Shown piece by piece: positions 44,372 to 54,819 of a DNA stretch of 64,000 nucleotides. Location of the stretch: NCBI RefSeq assembly GCF_001598695.1, contig NZ_BCZK01000001.1, positions 620,001-684,000 on the forward strand, given 5' to 3'. The stretch comes from Klebsiella oxytoca NBRC 105695 (GTDB lineage: Bacteria; Pseudomonadota; Gammaproteobacteria; Enterobacterales; Enterobacteriaceae). Each line of letters starts with the position of its first letter. Position 1 is the first letter of the stretch. A program made the translations under genes and the position numbers. The notes below the pieces were generated by a model. The model was not told where the DNA came from and made no database searches. It was given only the letters and a program-made list of their open reading frames with translations.

Positions 44372-45588
44372 CATTTTCTGTGGAACGCGTGCGCGCGGAT
44401 TTTCCCGTGCTTAATCGCGAGGTGAACGGTCAGCCGCTGGCCTACCTTGATAGCGCCGCCAGCGCGCAGAAGCCGGAAGCGGTGATCAACGCTGAGGCGG
44501 AGTTTTACCGCCACGGCTATGCGGCGGTACACCGCGGCATTCATACCCTTAGCGCGGAAGCCACGGCGCGGATGGAGCAGGTGCGTCAGCAGGGGGCGAC
44601 GTTCCTGAATGCCCGATCGGCAGAAGAGCTGGTGTTTGTTCGCGGTACCACGGAAGGCATTAATCTGGTAGCGAACAGCTGGGGCAATGCTAACGTCGGC
44701 GCAGGGGACAATATCATCGTCAGCGCGATGGAGCATCACGCCAATATCGTGCCGTGGCAGATGCTGTGCGCCAGGGTGGGCGCCGAACTGCGGGTCATCC
44801 CGCTGAATCAGGACGGTACGCTGCAGCTCGATGCCATCCCCGGCCTGTTTGATGAGCGCACCCGGCTGCTGGCAATCACCCAGGTGTCTAACGTGCTGGG
44901 AACCGAAAACCCGGTCGCCGCCCTGGTGGCTTTAGCCCATCAGCACGGCGCCAAAGTGCTGGTGGACGGCGCGCAGGCGGTGATGCACCATCCGGTGGAC
45001 GTGCAGGCTCTGGACTGTGATTTCTACGCATTTTCCGCGCATAAGCTTTACGGCCCCACCGGTATCGGCATGCTCTACGTTAAGCAGGATATCCTGCAGG
45101 ATATGGCGCCTTGGGAAGGGGGCGGGTCGATGATCGCCACGGTCAGCCTGACGCAAGGCACGACCTGGACAAAAGCGCCGTGGCGCTTCGAGGCGGGAAC
45201 GCCGAACACCGGCGGTATCATCGGGCTGGGGGCGGCGCTGGATTACGTCAGCGCGCTGGGTCTGACGCAGATCGCGGAATATGAACAAACCCTGATGCGC
45301 TACGCGCTGCAGGCGCTGGAGAGCGTGGCGGATTTAACCCTTTATGGTCCGCAAAATCGGCTCGGGGTGATTGCCTTTAATCTCGGCAAGCATCATGCCT
45401 ACGATGTCGGCAGCTTCCTGGATAACTACGGCATTGCGGTACGTACCGGGCACCATTGCGCCATGCCGCTCATGGAGTTCTACGGCGTCCCTGCCATGTG
45501 CCGGGCGTCGCTGGCGATGTACAATACCACGGAAGAGGTGGACCGGCTGGTAGCGGGCCTGCAGCGGATCCACAAATTGTTAAGCTAA
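44368..45588 (+). CDS. sufS: Cysteine desulfurase SufS
   Basis: 406 aa PLP enzyme of the group II desulfurases. The PLP lysine is in [15 protein letters not shown] (about residue 226) and the persulfide Cys in [11 protein letters not shown] (about 364). It removes sulfur from cysteine and hands it to SufE. Overlaps sufD by four bases. Confidence 0.98.
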   Translation: MTFSVERVRADFPVLNREVNGQPLAYLDSAASAQKPEAVINAEAEFYRHGYAAVHRGIHTLSAEATARMEQVRQQGATFLNARSAEELVFVRGTTEGINLVANSWGNANVGAGDNIIVSAMEHHANIVPWQMLCARVGAELRVIPLNQDGTLQLDAIPGLFDERTRLLAITQVSNVLGTENPVAALVALAHQHGAKVLVDGAQAVMHHPVDVQALDCDFYAFSAHKLYGPTGIGMLYVKQDILQDMAPWEGGGSMIATVSLTQGTTWTKAPWRFEAGTPNTGGIIGLGAALDYVSALGLTQIAEYEQTLMRYALQALESVADLTLYGPQNRLGVIAFNLGKHHAYDVGSFLDNYGIAVRTGHHCAMPLMEFYGVPAMCRASLAMYNTTEEVDRLVAGLQRIHKLLS

Positions 45589-45599
45589 AGGAAGCAACT

Positions 45600-46016
45600 A
45601 TGGCGGCGTTACCTGATAAAGACAAACTGCTGCGCAACTTTAGCCGTTGCGCGAACTGGGAAGAGAAATATCTCTATATCATCGAACTGGGGCAGCGCCT
45701 TGCGCCGCTGAGCCCGGAAGAGCATAGCGCGCAGAACATCATTCAGGGCTGCCAGAGCCAGGTATGGATCGTGATGACGCAGGAGCAGAGCGGCGCAATT
45801 GCGCTTCGCGGCGATAGCGATGCCGCTATTGTGAAAGGGCTTATCGCGGTGGTGTTTATTCTTTACGATCGGATGACGGCGAAGGATATCCTCGCTTTTG
45901 ATGTGCGCCCGTGGTTTGAAAAAATGGCCCTCACGCAGCACCTGACGCCTTCACGGTCGCAAGGACTGGAAGCGATGATCCGCGCAATCCGCGCGAAGGC
46001 GGCAAATCTTAGCTAG
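45600..46016 (+). CDS. sufE: Sulfur acceptor SufE
   Basis: 138 aa, equal to E. coli SufE, start [20 protein letters not shown] with ribosome site AAAGGAAG. The acceptor Cys is in QGCQSQVWI (about 51). SufE stimulates SufS and carries sulfur to SufB. Last gene of the operon. Confidence 0.98.
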   Translation: MAALPDKDKLLRNFSRCANWEEKYLYIIELGQRLAPLSPEEHSAQNIIQGCQSQVWIVMTQEQSGAIALRGDSDAAIVKGLIAVVFILYDRMTAKDILAFDVRPWFEKMALTQHLTPSRSQGLEAMIRAIRAKAANLS

Positions 46017-46037
46017 AATTAAACAGTAGATTTCATT

Positions 46038-46081
46038 CTGTTATGCGCGACGGGAGGGGAACCTCCCGTTGTGCATAACAG
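46038..46081. repeat. Large nested inverted repeat after sufE
   Basis: CTGTTATGC-GCGA-CGGGAGG, loop GGAA, CCTCCCG-TTGT-GCATAACAG. Two perfect arms with a short internal bulge give a 20-bp-scale cruciform or terminator-like stem; there is no T-run. Confidence 0.75.
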
Positions 46082-46117
46082 GCCTGGCGTTTTATCAGCG
46101 AAAGAAGGAATCTCAGT

Positions 46118-47101
46118 ATGAAACGCGCTTCTCTCATCACCATAGCCGTTCTGAGCGCCCTCAGCGCGTCACATGCAGCCTGGGCCGTCGATTACCCTCT
46201 TCCCCCTGCCAACAGTCGTTTGATTGGTGAGAACCAGTCCTGGACGGTACAGGAGGATGATCGCAACCTGCAGGCGATTGCCCGTCGTTTCGATACCGCA
46301 GCGATGCTGATCCTCGAAGCGAACGATACGATTGCCCCGGTGCAGCCTAAACCGGGTACCCAGGTGCTGATTCCCTCCCGGATGCTGCTGCCGGACGTGC
46401 CGCGGGAAGGGATCGTCGTCAACCTGGCCGAGCTGCGCCTGTACTACTTCCCGCCGGGAATGAACCAGGTGCAGGTTTATCCCCTCGGGATTGGTCAGCA
46501 GGGGCTGGAGACCCCGGAGATGACCACGCGAATAGGGCAGAAAATTCCGAACCCGACCTGGACGCCGACGGCAGGCATTCGCGCTCGCTCGCTGGAAAAA
46601 GGAATTAAGCTGCCGCCGGTCGTGCCCGCAGGACCGAATAACCCGCTGGGGCGTTATGCGCTGCGCCTGGCATACGGCAACGGGGAATATCTTATTCATG
46701 GCACCAGTGCGCCAGATAGCGTCGGACTACGCGTCAGCTCCGGCTGTATGCGCATGAATGCGGCGGATATTCAGGCGTTATTCAATCAGGTGAAAAGCGG
46801 GACGCCGGTGCGGATTATCAATCAGCCGGTCAAGTTCGCCGTGGAGCCGGACGGTAAGCGCTATGTTGAAGTTCATCGACCGTTGACGCCGGATGAGACC
46901 AGCAACCCGCAGACGATGGCCTATACGCTTCCTGCGGAGTTCCATCAATTCTCCGGCGATAAAGCGGTGGATGAGGCCATGCTTAAACGCGCGCTGACCC
47001 GGCGAGCAGGATATCCGGTGGTGGTATCCGCGGGCAGCAGCTCGACGTCGGGCCTGTCCGTACAGAGTGCGCCGGTAGACGAAGCAAAAAGGGTGCAGTA
47101 G
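46118..47101 (+). CDS. ldtE: L,D-transpeptidase LdtE (YnhG)
   Basis: 327 aa periplasmic enzyme. Signal peptide 1-23 (ends AAWA|VD), LysM-like domain (about 37-90, [20 protein letters not shown]), YkuD catalytic domain with [20 protein letters not shown] holding His and Cys. It forms 3-3 crosslinks in peptidoglycan. It sits between sufE and lpp as in E. coli; lpp product is anchored to peptidoglycan by sister enzymes. Confidence 0.95.
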   Translation: MKRASLITIAVLSALSASHAAWAVDYPLPPANSRLIGENQSWTVQEDDRNLQAIARRFDTAAMLILEANDTIAPVQPKPGTQVLIPSRMLLPDVPREGIVVNLAELRLYYFPPGMNQVQVYPLGIGQQGLETPEMTTRIGQKIPNPTWTPTAGIRARSLEKGIKLPPVVPAGPNNPLGRYALRLAYGNGEYLIHGTSAPDSVGLRVSSGCMRMNAADIQALFNQVKSGTPVRIINQPVKFAVEPDGKRYVEVHRPLTPDETSNPQTMAYTLPAEFHQFSGDKAVDEAMLKRALTRRAGYPVVVSAGSSSTSGLSVQSAPVDEAKRVQ

Positions 47102-47118
47102 GCGGGGGAACGAGAGGC

Positions 47119-47152
47119 AAAAAAAATGGCGCACAATGTGCGCCATTTTTAT
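47119..47152. terminator. Bidirectional terminator between ldtE and lpp
   Basis: AAAAAATGGCGCAC-AAT-GTGCGCCATTTTT reads as an intrinsic terminator on both strands between two convergent genes. Confidence 0.93.
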
Positions 47153-47165
47153 TACACAGATACTA

Positions 47166-47480
<315 letters not shown>

Positions 47481-47655
47481 TTTTTACTTTAATACGCTTA
47501 TTTTTGATCGTTCGCTCAAAGAAGCATCGAAATCATCAGGTAACCTTAAAAAGGCGAGAGAAAACAGCGCGCTTCCATCGGATTCATCTTAGATAATCTC
47601 GCGTTAAATAGTAAATTCCGATTTGCATTTTTATTAATAGCAGCTAGTGCTGGAA

Positions 47656-47684
47656 TAAAAAAAAGCGCCTCAATGAGGCGCCTT
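47656..47684 (-). terminator. Terminator after pykF
   Basis: On the minus strand GGCGCCTC-ATT-GAGGCGC is followed by eight T. Confidence 0.92.
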
Positions 47685-47714
47685 TAAAGGAAATACTAAT
47701 TAACCTGTAAATTA

Positions 47715-49127
47715 TTACAGCACGTGCACGGAAGCGGTATTGGTGGTTCCGCTCGGGACTAATGCGCCGGAAACCATAACAACCACGTCGCCTTTGCGCG
47801 CCAGGCCGCTCTGCAGCGCCAGCTCTTTACCGAGGTGATAGAAAGCGTCGGTAGAGGCGATCTCTTCAACCAGCTGCGCTACCACGCCTTTGCTCAGCAC
47901 CAGCTGACGCGCGGTGGTTTCGTTGGTGGTCAGCGCCAGGATGGTTGCATCCGGGAAGTATTTACGTACGGCGCGCGCGGATTTACCGCCCTGGGTCGCG
48001 ACGACGATCAGCGGCGCTTCCAGTTTTTCAGCCGTTTCAACCGCACCGCGGCAGACCGCTTCGGTGATGCGCAGCTTACGGTTATCGTTGTTGTACTCAA
48101 GACGGCTGGTCATCACGCGGTCGGTACGTTCGCAGATGGTCGCCATGATGGTGACCGCTTCCAGCGGATATTTACCTTTTGCGGATTCGCCTGAGAGCAT
48201 GACAGCATCGGTGCCGTCGAGGATGGCGTTAGCCACGTCGCCCGCTTCCGCACGGGTCGGACGCGGGTTTTTGATCATGGAATCCAGCATTTGGGTCGCG
48301 GTAATAACGACTTTACGCGCGCGGATACATTTTTCGATCATCATTTTCTGCGCGAAGATAACTTCTTCAACCGGGATTTCAACGCCCAGGTCGCCACGCG
48401 CAACCATGATGCCGTCAGAAGCTTCGAGGATTTCATCGAAGTTGTTCAGGCCTTCCTGGTTTTCAATTTTAGAGATGATCTGGATCTTCTCGCCGCCGTG
48501 AGCTTTCAGGTGCTCGCGGATTTCCACGACGTCAGAACGCTTACGGATAAAGGAGGCCGCAACAAAGTCCACGCCCTGCTCGCAACCGAAGATCAGATCT
48601 TGTTTGTCTTTCTCAGCCAGCGCCGGCAGAGCGATAGATACGCCCGGCAGGTTAACGCCTTTGTTCTCGCCGAGGTCGCCGTTGTTCAGCACTTTACAAA
48701 CAACTTTGTTACCTTCGATCGCGGTGACTTCCATACCGATCAGACCATCGTCGACCAGTACGGTGTTGCCGACGCTCAGGTCGCTGGTGAAGCCTTCATA
48801 GGTCACCGCAACGATTTCGTTATTACCTACTACCGATTTGTCGGTGGTGAAGGTGAAAGTCTGGCCCGCTTTCAGGGAGACGTCGTTACCGCCTTCCAGC
48901 TTAATGGTACGGATTTCCGGACCTTTGGTATCCAGAAGGATTGCCGCTTTCTTGCCCGTTTTGCTCATCACATTGCGCAGGTTCTGGATGCGCTGGCCGT
49001 GTTCCGCATAGTCACCGTGAGAGAAGTTCAGACGCATAACGTTCATACCGGCGTCCAGCATTTTGGTCAACATCTCTTCGGATTCGGTTTTCGGACCGAT
49101 GGTGCAAACAATTTTGGTCTTTTTCAT
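47715..49127 (-). CDS. pykF: Pyruvate kinase I
   Basis: 470 aa, same as E. coli PykF. Converts PEP and ADP to pyruvate and ATP; the type I enzyme is activated by fructose 1,6-bisphosphate. Signature stretches: [40 protein letters not shown] and [20 protein letters not shown] (20 residues). A Cra site about 210 bases upstream fits its repression by Cra. Confidence 0.98.
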   Translation of the reverse strand: MKKTKIVCTIGPKTESEEMLTKMLDAGMNVMRLNFSHGDYAEHGQRIQNLRNVMSKTGKKAAILLDTKGPEIRTIKLEGGNDVSLKAGQTFTFTTDKSVVGNNEIVAVTYEGFTSDLSVGNTVLVDDGLIGMEVTAIEGNKVVCKVLNNGDLGENKGVNLPGVSIALPALAEKDKQDLIFGCEQGVDFVAASFIRKRSDVVEIREHLKAHGGEKIQIISKIENQEGLNNFDEILEASDGIMVARGDLGVEIPVEEVIFAQKMMIEKCIRARKVVITATQMLDSMIKNPRPTRAEAGDVANAILDGTDAVMLSGESAKGKYPLEAVTIMATICERTDRVMTSRLEYNNDNRKLRITEAVCRGAVETAEKLEAPLIVVATQGGKSARAVRKYFPDATILALTTNETTARQLVLSKGVVAQLVEEIASTDAFYHLGKELALQSGLARKGDVVVMVSGALVPSGTTNTASVHVL

Positions 49128-49336
49128 GACAGTTTAATCTTTAAGTTGTGAAGGATAGGGATGGGGAATCTGACTCCGCGGGCGTACTGCCGCAGAGTTA
49201 AACCTGTATTACGAAAGTTGCTATGCCACGCTCTAAGGATAGGTGACAACAAAAGAGCGTGCAGAAGAATGTGTGCTGGCGGTTCAGCCCATGAAAAGAG
49301 GCAACGTGTTATGCGTTTAGTCATGCAATCCAATGC

Positions 49337-49350
49337 GCTGAAACCATTCA
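49337..49350 (+). promoter_or_regulatory. Cra site in the pykF upstream region
   Basis: GCTGAAACCATTCA fits all positions of RSTGAAWCSNTHHW. It is in the 509-base gap between pykF and fumD, which otherwise is promoter-type AT-rich DNA without a gene. Confidence 0.75.
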
Positions 49351-49636
49351 ATAAGAATTTGCCGGGCATTATACGTTGCCCAATCCAAAAAAGAAAATGA
49401 AAACCATGTTTCATTTCTATAGTTATATACTTAACAAAATGCAAACTAAACCTACGCTTATGCGCAACACATTTTTTCATCAGCTGACAAGATAAAGCGG
49501 GCGGAAATGCGGATTTATTCACAACTTTGCCAGCAAAAATACGTCGCTGAGGCGAAATCATCGCGCTGGTTTGATTTAAGCGGGAAATATATCAATAATG
49601 ATTTGATTGATAATGAAAATTTGAGAGCCAAATAGC

Positions 49637-49849
49637 ATGGGAAACACAGCCAAAGATGAGGCGCTGTATCAGGAAATGTGCCGCGTTGTCGGTAAAGTCG
49701 TGCTTGAGATGCGCGACCTGGGTCAGGAGCCAAAGCATATCGTTATCGCCGGCGTGCTGCGTACCGCCCTGGCAAACCCGAAGGTCAAGCGCTCAGCGCT
49801 GACGCAGGAAGCGATGGAGAAGGTGGTCCATGCGCTTTCCGGCAGCTAG
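49637..49849 (+). CDS. fumD: FumD (YdhZ)-family small protein
   Basis: 70 aa, MGNTAKDEALYQEMCRVVGK, close to E. coli FumD/YdhZ (69 aa), which lies at the same place beside pykF. FumD has been described as a fumarase-linked small protein; mechanism is not evident from sequence. No signal peptide or membrane segment. Ribosome site weak. Confidence 0.88.
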   Translation: MGNTAKDEALYQEMCRVVGKVVLEMRDLGQEPKHIVIAGVLRTALANPKVKRSALTQEAMEKVVHALSGS

Positions 49850-49874
49850 CCGGACCTGCGCGTTTCCCTGAGCT

Positions 49875-50513
49875 TCATGAAATCACAAAGCGTATCACCG
49901 CTTTGACGGCAATATCGCAGTGGTGGGCGACCATCGCTTCATCATCAATGGCCGGCATCGGGTCGTCCAGATAGAGGCTGCTAAAGGTATAAAAGTTCGA
50001 CACCTGATAGAAGCTAAAGCTGCTGATCAATCGATGCACATCGCGCGCCTCCAGACCCGCCTGAAACACGCCTTGCTGCTGGCCGCGCTGCAGAATATCT
50101 TCCAGAATCGACAGAGCGGTACGGTTTAGCGGTTTCAGCTGTCCGGAGCTTTTCAGCCACTTGCCGCGCTGCATGTTTTCCATACAGATAACCCGCATAT
50201 AGTCGGCGTGCGTGGCGTGATAGCGCACGCTCCACTTTACCAGCTGCACCAGCGCCTCAACCGGCGGCACGTTTTCCAGCCCAAGCTGCTGCTCGGTTTC
50301 GCGGATCCTCGCGTAGACGTGCTGGAGCACGGCCTGATAAAGCTGCTCTTTGGTCTTGAAGTAGTAGACCACCATGCGTTTAGTGGTCTGCGCTTCGGTG
50401 GCGATTTGCTCCATTCGCGCGCCCGACAAACCGTGCTCGGCGAAAACGGTAATAGCGGCGGCGAAGATCCGCTCCTTAAGCGATTGTGCTTCATCATGAG
50501 CAACGGCAGACAT
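49875..50513 (-). CDS. TetR-family regulator of the quinate/shikimate operon
   Basis: 212 aa from MSAVAHDEAQSLKERIFAAA; the ribosome site AAAAGGAGCCGTT fits this start, 21 codons inside a longer frame. The N-terminal helix-turn-helix (AITVFAEHGLSGARMEQIAT, then TKRMVVYYFKTKEQLY) is standard TetR. The C-terminal domain with the VRYHATHADYMRVICMEN pattern is of the TetR_C_33-like group often found next to aromatic degradation genes. Divergent from the quiC-type gene with 126 bases between, so it likely represses that operon until a pathway intermediate binds. Confidence 0.88.
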   Translation of the reverse strand: MSAVAHDEAQSLKERIFAAAITVFAEHGLSGARMEQIATEAQTTKRMVVYYFKTKEQLYQAVLQHVYARIRETEQQLGLENVPPVEALVQLVKWSVRYHATHADYMRVICMENMQRGKWLKSSGQLKPLNRTALSILEDILQRGQQQGVFQAGLEARDVHRLISSFSFYQVSNFYTFSSLYLDDPMPAIDDEAMVAHHCDIAVKAVIRFVIS

Positions 50514-50548
50514 AACGGCTCCTTTTCTTGAGATGCAAAAAATACACA

Positions 50549-50583
50549 TATTGATCACAATTTTGCAACCAGCCATGGCGCAA
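50549..50583. promoter_or_regulatory. Possible operator between TetR and quiC
   Basis: CAATTTTGC and GCGCAATTG form an imperfect inverted repeat (7 of 9 matched) around AACCAGCCATG in the divergent promoter region. Offered as a candidate TetR site only. Confidence 0.35.
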
Positions 50584-50639
50584 TTGAACCAAATGATTCA
50601 TATTCAGGTCATTAAGTCAGCTCATGACCCGAGGACACT

Positions 50640-52496
50640 ATGTTGCGCTCCATCGCCACCGTCTCGATTTCCGGTACCTTACCCGAAAAGCTCCATGCCA
50701 TCGCAGCGGCGGGCTATCAGGGCGTCGAAATTTTTGAAAACGATCTGCTCTATTATACCGGTACGCCGGCCGATATCCGCCACCTGGCGGCTGATTTAGG
50801 GCTAAAAATCACGCTTTTTCAACCGTTTCGTGATTTTGAAGGCGCCAGCCGCGCCCAGTTCACCGCTAATATGGAACGCGCCAGACGCAAATTTGCGCTC
50901 ATGCATGAGCTGGGCTGCGATACCATGCTGCTGTGCAGTAACGTTCAGCCGGACTGTTCCGCCGACGTCGAACTGCAGGTGGCCGATTTACGCGCTCTGG
51001 CTGAGCTGGCGGAGCAGGAAGGCATCACCATCGGCTACGAGGCGCTGGCCTGGGGCACCCACGTTAACCGCTGGCATCAGGCATGGGCGCGGGTCAAACG
51101 CGTCGATAGCCCGGCGCTGGGTATTGCGCTCGACAGTTTCCACGTGCTGGCGCGCGGTGACACGCTGGCGCAGCTGGCGGACGTGCCGCTGGAGAAAATC
51201 ACCTTTGTACAGATGGCTGACGCGCCACTGATGAAAATGGATATCCTCGAATGGAGCCGCCACTTCCGCTGCTTCCCCGGTCAGGGACAGCTGCCGCTGG
51301 TGGATTTTGCCTGCGAGATTATCCGCTGCGGCTATCGTGGCCCCTGGTCGCTGGAGATTTTTAACGACAGCTTCCGGGCTTCTCCCAACGGTGCGACGGC
51401 GAAAGATGGCTATCGCTCGCTGCTGTGGCTGGAAGAGCAGGTCCGCCACCGGCTGCCGGAAAGCCGCGCGCCGCTGTTTGCACCGGCTGAACTACCGGTC
51501 TATGCCGGGCTCGAGTTTATCGAGTTTGCCGCCACGCCATCGCAGGCGGGAGTACTCGGAGACAGGCTGGCGCAGCTCGGCTTTGCCGAAGAGGGGACGC
51601 ATCGCTCAAAACGCGTCTCCCTCTGGCGCAACGGTGGGGCGCGGGTGGTGGTTAACGCCCAACCGCATAGCTGGGCCGACCATTTTCATCAGCGTCACGG
51701 AGTTTCTCTCTGCGCTATGGCGCTACGCGTCAGCCAGAGTGCGGCAATCGTCGAGCGCGCCCGCGCCTTGGGCTATGCCACCTGGCAGGGCGATGCCGGG
51801 CCCAACGAAAGCCCAATCCCGGCGGTTTGCGCCCCGGACGGTAGCCTGATTTATCTGATTGAAGTGGGCGACGACATCTACACGCGCGATTTCCATCTGC
51901 GCACGGACGTCACGCCGCGCGACGATTATTGTGGTATCGATCACCTGGCACTTGGCATGGAGTCGGATAGCCGCGATAACTGGATCATTTTTTTCCGCAC
52001 CGTATTCGGCTTTATCCTTGAGCATGAACAAACGCTACCCGATCCGTACGGGCTGGTGCGCAGCCTGGCGGTACGCAGTCCGCAGGGCGACATCCGCTTT
52101 GCGCTGAATATTTCGCAAAGCCGCGCCACGCAAATTGCCCGTTCAGTGGCCTGTTATCAGGGGGCAGGTTTACAGCACGCGGCTTTTGCCTGCCGCGATT
52201 TATCCTCCACGCTTGCAAGTGTGCCCGAGGTTGCCGTCAATGCGCTGCCGATTCCGGCGAACTACTATGAAGATTTGCTGGCCCGTTATGGGAAAGATGT
52301 TCCTGTTAACCTGTTGAAGAATCATCAAATTCTTTACGATCGCGATGGCAGCGGCGGCGAATTTTTCCACCTCTACACCCGACCGATTGCGGTGGGACGC
52401 TTTTTCTTTGAACTGACCGAGCGCCGCAACGGTTACGCACTTTATGGTGCTGTAAATGCAGCTGTACGCTTGTCAGCAATGCAGTACACCGAGTAA
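50640..52496 (+). CDS. quiC: 3-dehydroshikimate dehydratase fused to HPPD-like domain (QuiC type)
   Basis: 618 aa. Residues 1-275 are a sugar-phosphate isomerase/AP-endonuclease-2 TIM barrel (MLRSIATVSISGTLPEKLHA; ALAWGTHVNRWHQAW; ALDSFHVLARGD), the fold of bacterial 3-dehydroshikimate dehydratases, giving protocatechuate. Residues about 285-610 are a two-half VOC domain like 4-hydroxyphenylpyruvate dioxygenase, with the metal triad His in GIDHLALGM, His in LQHAAFACRD and Glu in GGEFFHLYTRP. This is the two-domain arrangement described for Pseudomonas QuiC. First gene of an operon with an MFS carrier and a shikimate dehydrogenase homologue. Whether the VOC half has its own reaction is unknown. 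Confidence 0.88.
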   Translation: MLRSIATVSISGTLPEKLHAIAAAGYQGVEIFENDLLYYTGTPADIRHLAADLGLKITLFQPFRDFEGASRAQFTANMERARRKFALMHELGCDTMLLCSNVQPDCSADVELQVADLRALAELAEQEGITIGYEALAWGTHVNRWHQAWARVKRVDSPALGIALDSFHVLARGDTLAQLADVPLEKITFVQMADAPLMKMDILEWSRHFRCFPGQGQLPLVDFACEIIRCGYRGPWSLEIFNDSFRASPNGATAKDGYRSLLWLEEQVRHRLPESRAPLFAPAELPVYAGLEFIEFAATPSQAGVLGDRLAQLGFAEEGTHRSKRVSLWRNGGARVVVNAQPHSWADHFHQRHGVSLCAMALRVSQSAAIVERARALGYATWQGDAGPNESPIPAVCAPDGSLIYLIEVGDDIYTRDFHLRTDVTPRDDYCGIDHLALGMESDSRDNWIIFFRTVFGFILEHEQTLPDPYGLVRSLAVRSPQGDIRFALNISQSRATQIARSVACYQGAGLQHAAFACRDLSSTLASVPEVAVNALPIPANYYEDLLARYGKDVPVNLLKNHQILYDRDGSGGEFFHLYTRPIAVGRFFFELTERRNGYALYGAVNAAVRLSAMQYTE

Positions 52497-52572
52497 TGTA
52501 GCAGATGGTTCACCACCCAACGTTGCAAACACAATAACAATATCCGGCTGTACCCTATGACAGGAAACGACT

Positions 52573-53892
52573 ATGAACTCTTATAGCCACAATCACCCGA
52601 CGGCGGCGGCCGCGTCCGGCGTGAGGCCCTCCCGGCGGCGTATCGGTATTCTTGCGCTGCTGGCCGTCGGCACCATGATCAACTATCTCGACCGTACGGT
52701 GCTGGGTATCGCCGCGCCGCAGCTGACCGCTGAGCTGGGTATTGATGCCGCAATGATGGGCATCGTGTTCTCCGCCTTTGCCTGGACCTACGCGCTGGCG
52801 CAGATCCCCGGCGGCATCTTCCTTGACCGCTTCGGCAACAAAGTGACCTATTTTCTGGCGCTGACCCTGTGGTCGCTATTCACCATGTTCCACGGCCTGG
52901 CGGTTGGCCTGAAAAGTCTGCTGTTGTGCCGCTTTGGCCTCGGCGTCAGCGAAGCGCCCTGTTTCCCGGTGAACAGTCGGGTGGTGAGCGCCTGGTTCCC
53001 GCAGCAGGAGCGGGCGAAGGCGACGGCGGTCTATACCGTCGGCGAATATCTCGGGCTGGCCTGCTTTTCGCCGCTGCTGTTCTGGATAATGGGCAGCTTC
53101 GGCTGGCGCGCGCTGTTTATTAGCGTCGGCGCGGTCGGCGTGATGTTCGCGCTGGTGTGGTGGCGCTGCTATCGCGAGCCGCATGAAGATAAACACCTCA
53201 ATCAGCAGGAGCGCGAGCTCATCGTCAACGGCGGCGGAATGTCCACCGGCGCAGAGCAGCATACCGCCTTTAGCTGGCCGCTGATTCGCCAGCTGCTGGC
53301 GAAAAGACAGATTCTCGGCGCCAGCATCGGGCAGTTTGCCGGTAATACGGTGCTGGTCTTCTTCCTGACCTGGTTTCCAACTTATCTGGCCACCGAACGC
53401 CATATGCCGTGGATTAAGGTCGGCTTCTTTGCCATCATGCCGTTCCTGGCGGCGGCGGGCGGCGTGATGTTCGGCGGCTGGGTCTCGGATAAGCTGCTGA
53501 AGGCCACCGGTTCGGCGAATCTCGGGCGTAAACTGCCGATCATTGCCGGTCTGCTGATGGCGAGCACGATTATCTCCGCCAACTGGCTGACCAGCGATCT
53601 GGCGGTGATTCTGGTGATGTCATTCGCCTTTTTTGGTCAGGGGATGGTCGGGCTGGGCTGGACGTTAATTTCCGATATCGCGCCGAAAGGCCTTGGCGGT
53701 CTGACCGGCGGCCTGTTTAACTTCTGCGCTAACCTCGCCGGGATCCTGACGCCGCTGATCATCGGTTTCATCGTCGCGGCTTCCGGCAACTTCTTCTACG
53801 CGCTTGTTTATATCGGTGGCGCTGCGCTGCTGGGCGTAGCGGCGTATGTGTTTATTTTGGGTGACGTCAAGCGTATCGAACTTTCGCAGTAA
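52573..53892 (+). CDS. MFS transporter, anion:cation symporter type
   Basis: 439 aa with twelve hydrophobic segments. MFS motif A after segment 2 reads GIFLDRFGNKVTYFLALTLW, and the opening RIGILALLAVGTMINYLDRT is typical of the ACS family (hexuronate, galactonate, glucarate carriers). Next to quiC- and aroE-like genes it most likely imports quinate, shikimate or dehydroshikimate; this is inference from context. A downstream aroE-like start lies 31 bases after the stop. Confidence 0.88.
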   Translation: MNSYSHNHPTAAAASGVRPSRRRIGILALLAVGTMINYLDRTVLGIAAPQLTAELGIDAAMMGIVFSAFAWTYALAQIPGGIFLDRFGNKVTYFLALTLWSLFTMFHGLAVGLKSLLLCRFGLGVSEAPCFPVNSRVVSAWFPQQERAKATAVYTVGEYLGLACFSPLLFWIMGSFGWRALFISVGAVGVMFALVWWRCYREPHEDKHLNQQERELIVNGGGMSTGAEQHTAFSWPLIRQLLAKRQILGASIGQFAGNTVLVFFLTWFPTYLATERHMPWIKVGFFAIMPFLAAAGGVMFGGWVSDKLLKATGSANLGRKLPIIAGLLMASTIISANWLTSDLAVILVMSFAFFGQGMVGLGWTLISDIAPKGLGGLTGGLFNFCANLAGILTPLIIGFIVAASGNFFYALVYIGGAALLGVAAYVFILGDVKRIELSQ

Positions 53893-53923
53893 CGTGATGC
53901 AGTCGTTGTTAAAGGAGCAGGGA

Positions 53924-54760
53924 ATGGTGATTAGTGGAAATACGCGGCTGATAGCGCATCTTGGCTATCCGACCACGAAGTTTAAAGCGCCGATGATTTA
54001 TAACCCGTGGTTTGCCGATCGACAGGTTGACGCCAAAGTAGTGCCAATGGGCGTGAAGCCTGAGGATTACGCCGCCTTTGTCCCGATGCTATTTAAAATG
54101 ACCAATATTATTGGCGCGCTGGTCACCATGCCGCACAAAATCGCCACCTGCGGGCTGGTCCAGCATCTTAGCCCGACGGCGGCAATTGCGGGCGCCTGTA
54201 ACGCGATTCGCCCCGAAGCCGACGGCACGCTCAGCGGTGATATGTTTGACGGAGAAGGCTTTGTTCTCGGTATCCGGCGCAAAGGGTTCGCGACGCAAGG
54301 GGCGCGGGCGCTGGTGGTGGGCAGCGGCGGCGTCGGCTCGGCCATTGCCGCATCGTTGGCGGCAGCGGGCGTCAGCGCCCTGACGCTGTACGACGTCCGC
54401 CCGCAGACGGCGGAAGCGCTGGCCGGACGTCTGCTCGAGCACTATCCTCGGCTGGATATCACTCTGATGCAGCGCGACCCGCAGGGGCACGATCTGGTGG
54501 TCAACGCTACGCCGCTGGGGATGAAAGAGGGCGATCCGCTGCCGCTGGACCCGCAGCGCCTGGCGCCGGGCACTTTTGTTGGCGAAGTGGTTATGGCCCA
54601 GGAATTTACTCCGCTACTGCAGGCCGCGCGGGCGGCGGGCTGCCCCATTCAGCGCGGCACCGACATGCTGTTTGAAATGATCCCGGCCTATCTGCGCTTC
54701 TTTAACCTGCCGGTGGCAACGCCGGAACAGCTGCGCGAACTGGCGGAAATTGGCTACTGA
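53924..54760 (+). CDS. Shikimate/quinate dehydrogenase homologue (AroE/YdiB family)
   Basis: 278 aa from MVISGNTRLIAHLGYPTTKF; AAAGGAG six bases before this ATG decides the start. The substrate-binding domain has the catalytic Lys in TMPHK and an Asp in GDMFDGEGF (the usual motif is NTDG). The NADP/NAD domain has GSGGVGSAIAASLAAAG. In a catabolic operon it would oxidise shikimate or quinate to the 3-dehydro form, feeding QuiC. It differs enough from biosynthetic AroE to be a separate paralogue. Confidence 0.85.
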   Translation: MVISGNTRLIAHLGYPTTKFKAPMIYNPWFADRQVDAKVVPMGVKPEDYAAFVPMLFKMTNIIGALVTMPHKIATCGLVQHLSPTAAIAGACNAIRPEADGTLSGDMFDGEGFVLGIRRKGFATQGARALVVGSGGVGSAIAASLAAAGVSALTLYDVRPQTAEALAGRLLEHYPRLDITLMQRDPQGHDLVVNATPLGMKEGDPLPLDPQRLAPGTFVGEVVMAQEFTPLLQAARAAGCPIQRGTDMLFEMIPAYLRFFNLPVATPEQLRELAEIGY

Positions 54761-54786
54761 AATGATCTGAACCTGCGTTATTATAG

Positions 54787-54810
54787 CGCTGTATTTATGA
54801 CTATATAGCG
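54787..54810 (+). promoter_or_regulatory. Putative ModE box upstream of the ModA-like gene
   Basis: CGCTGTAT-N7 (TTATGAC)-TATATAGCG, a 24-bp dyad of the form known for molybdate-responsive ModE sites (CGNTATATA-N7-TATATANCG). The same architecture recurs upstream of the facing ABC operon at 58375. Confidence 0.7.
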
Positions 54811-54819
54811 ATGGTTCTT

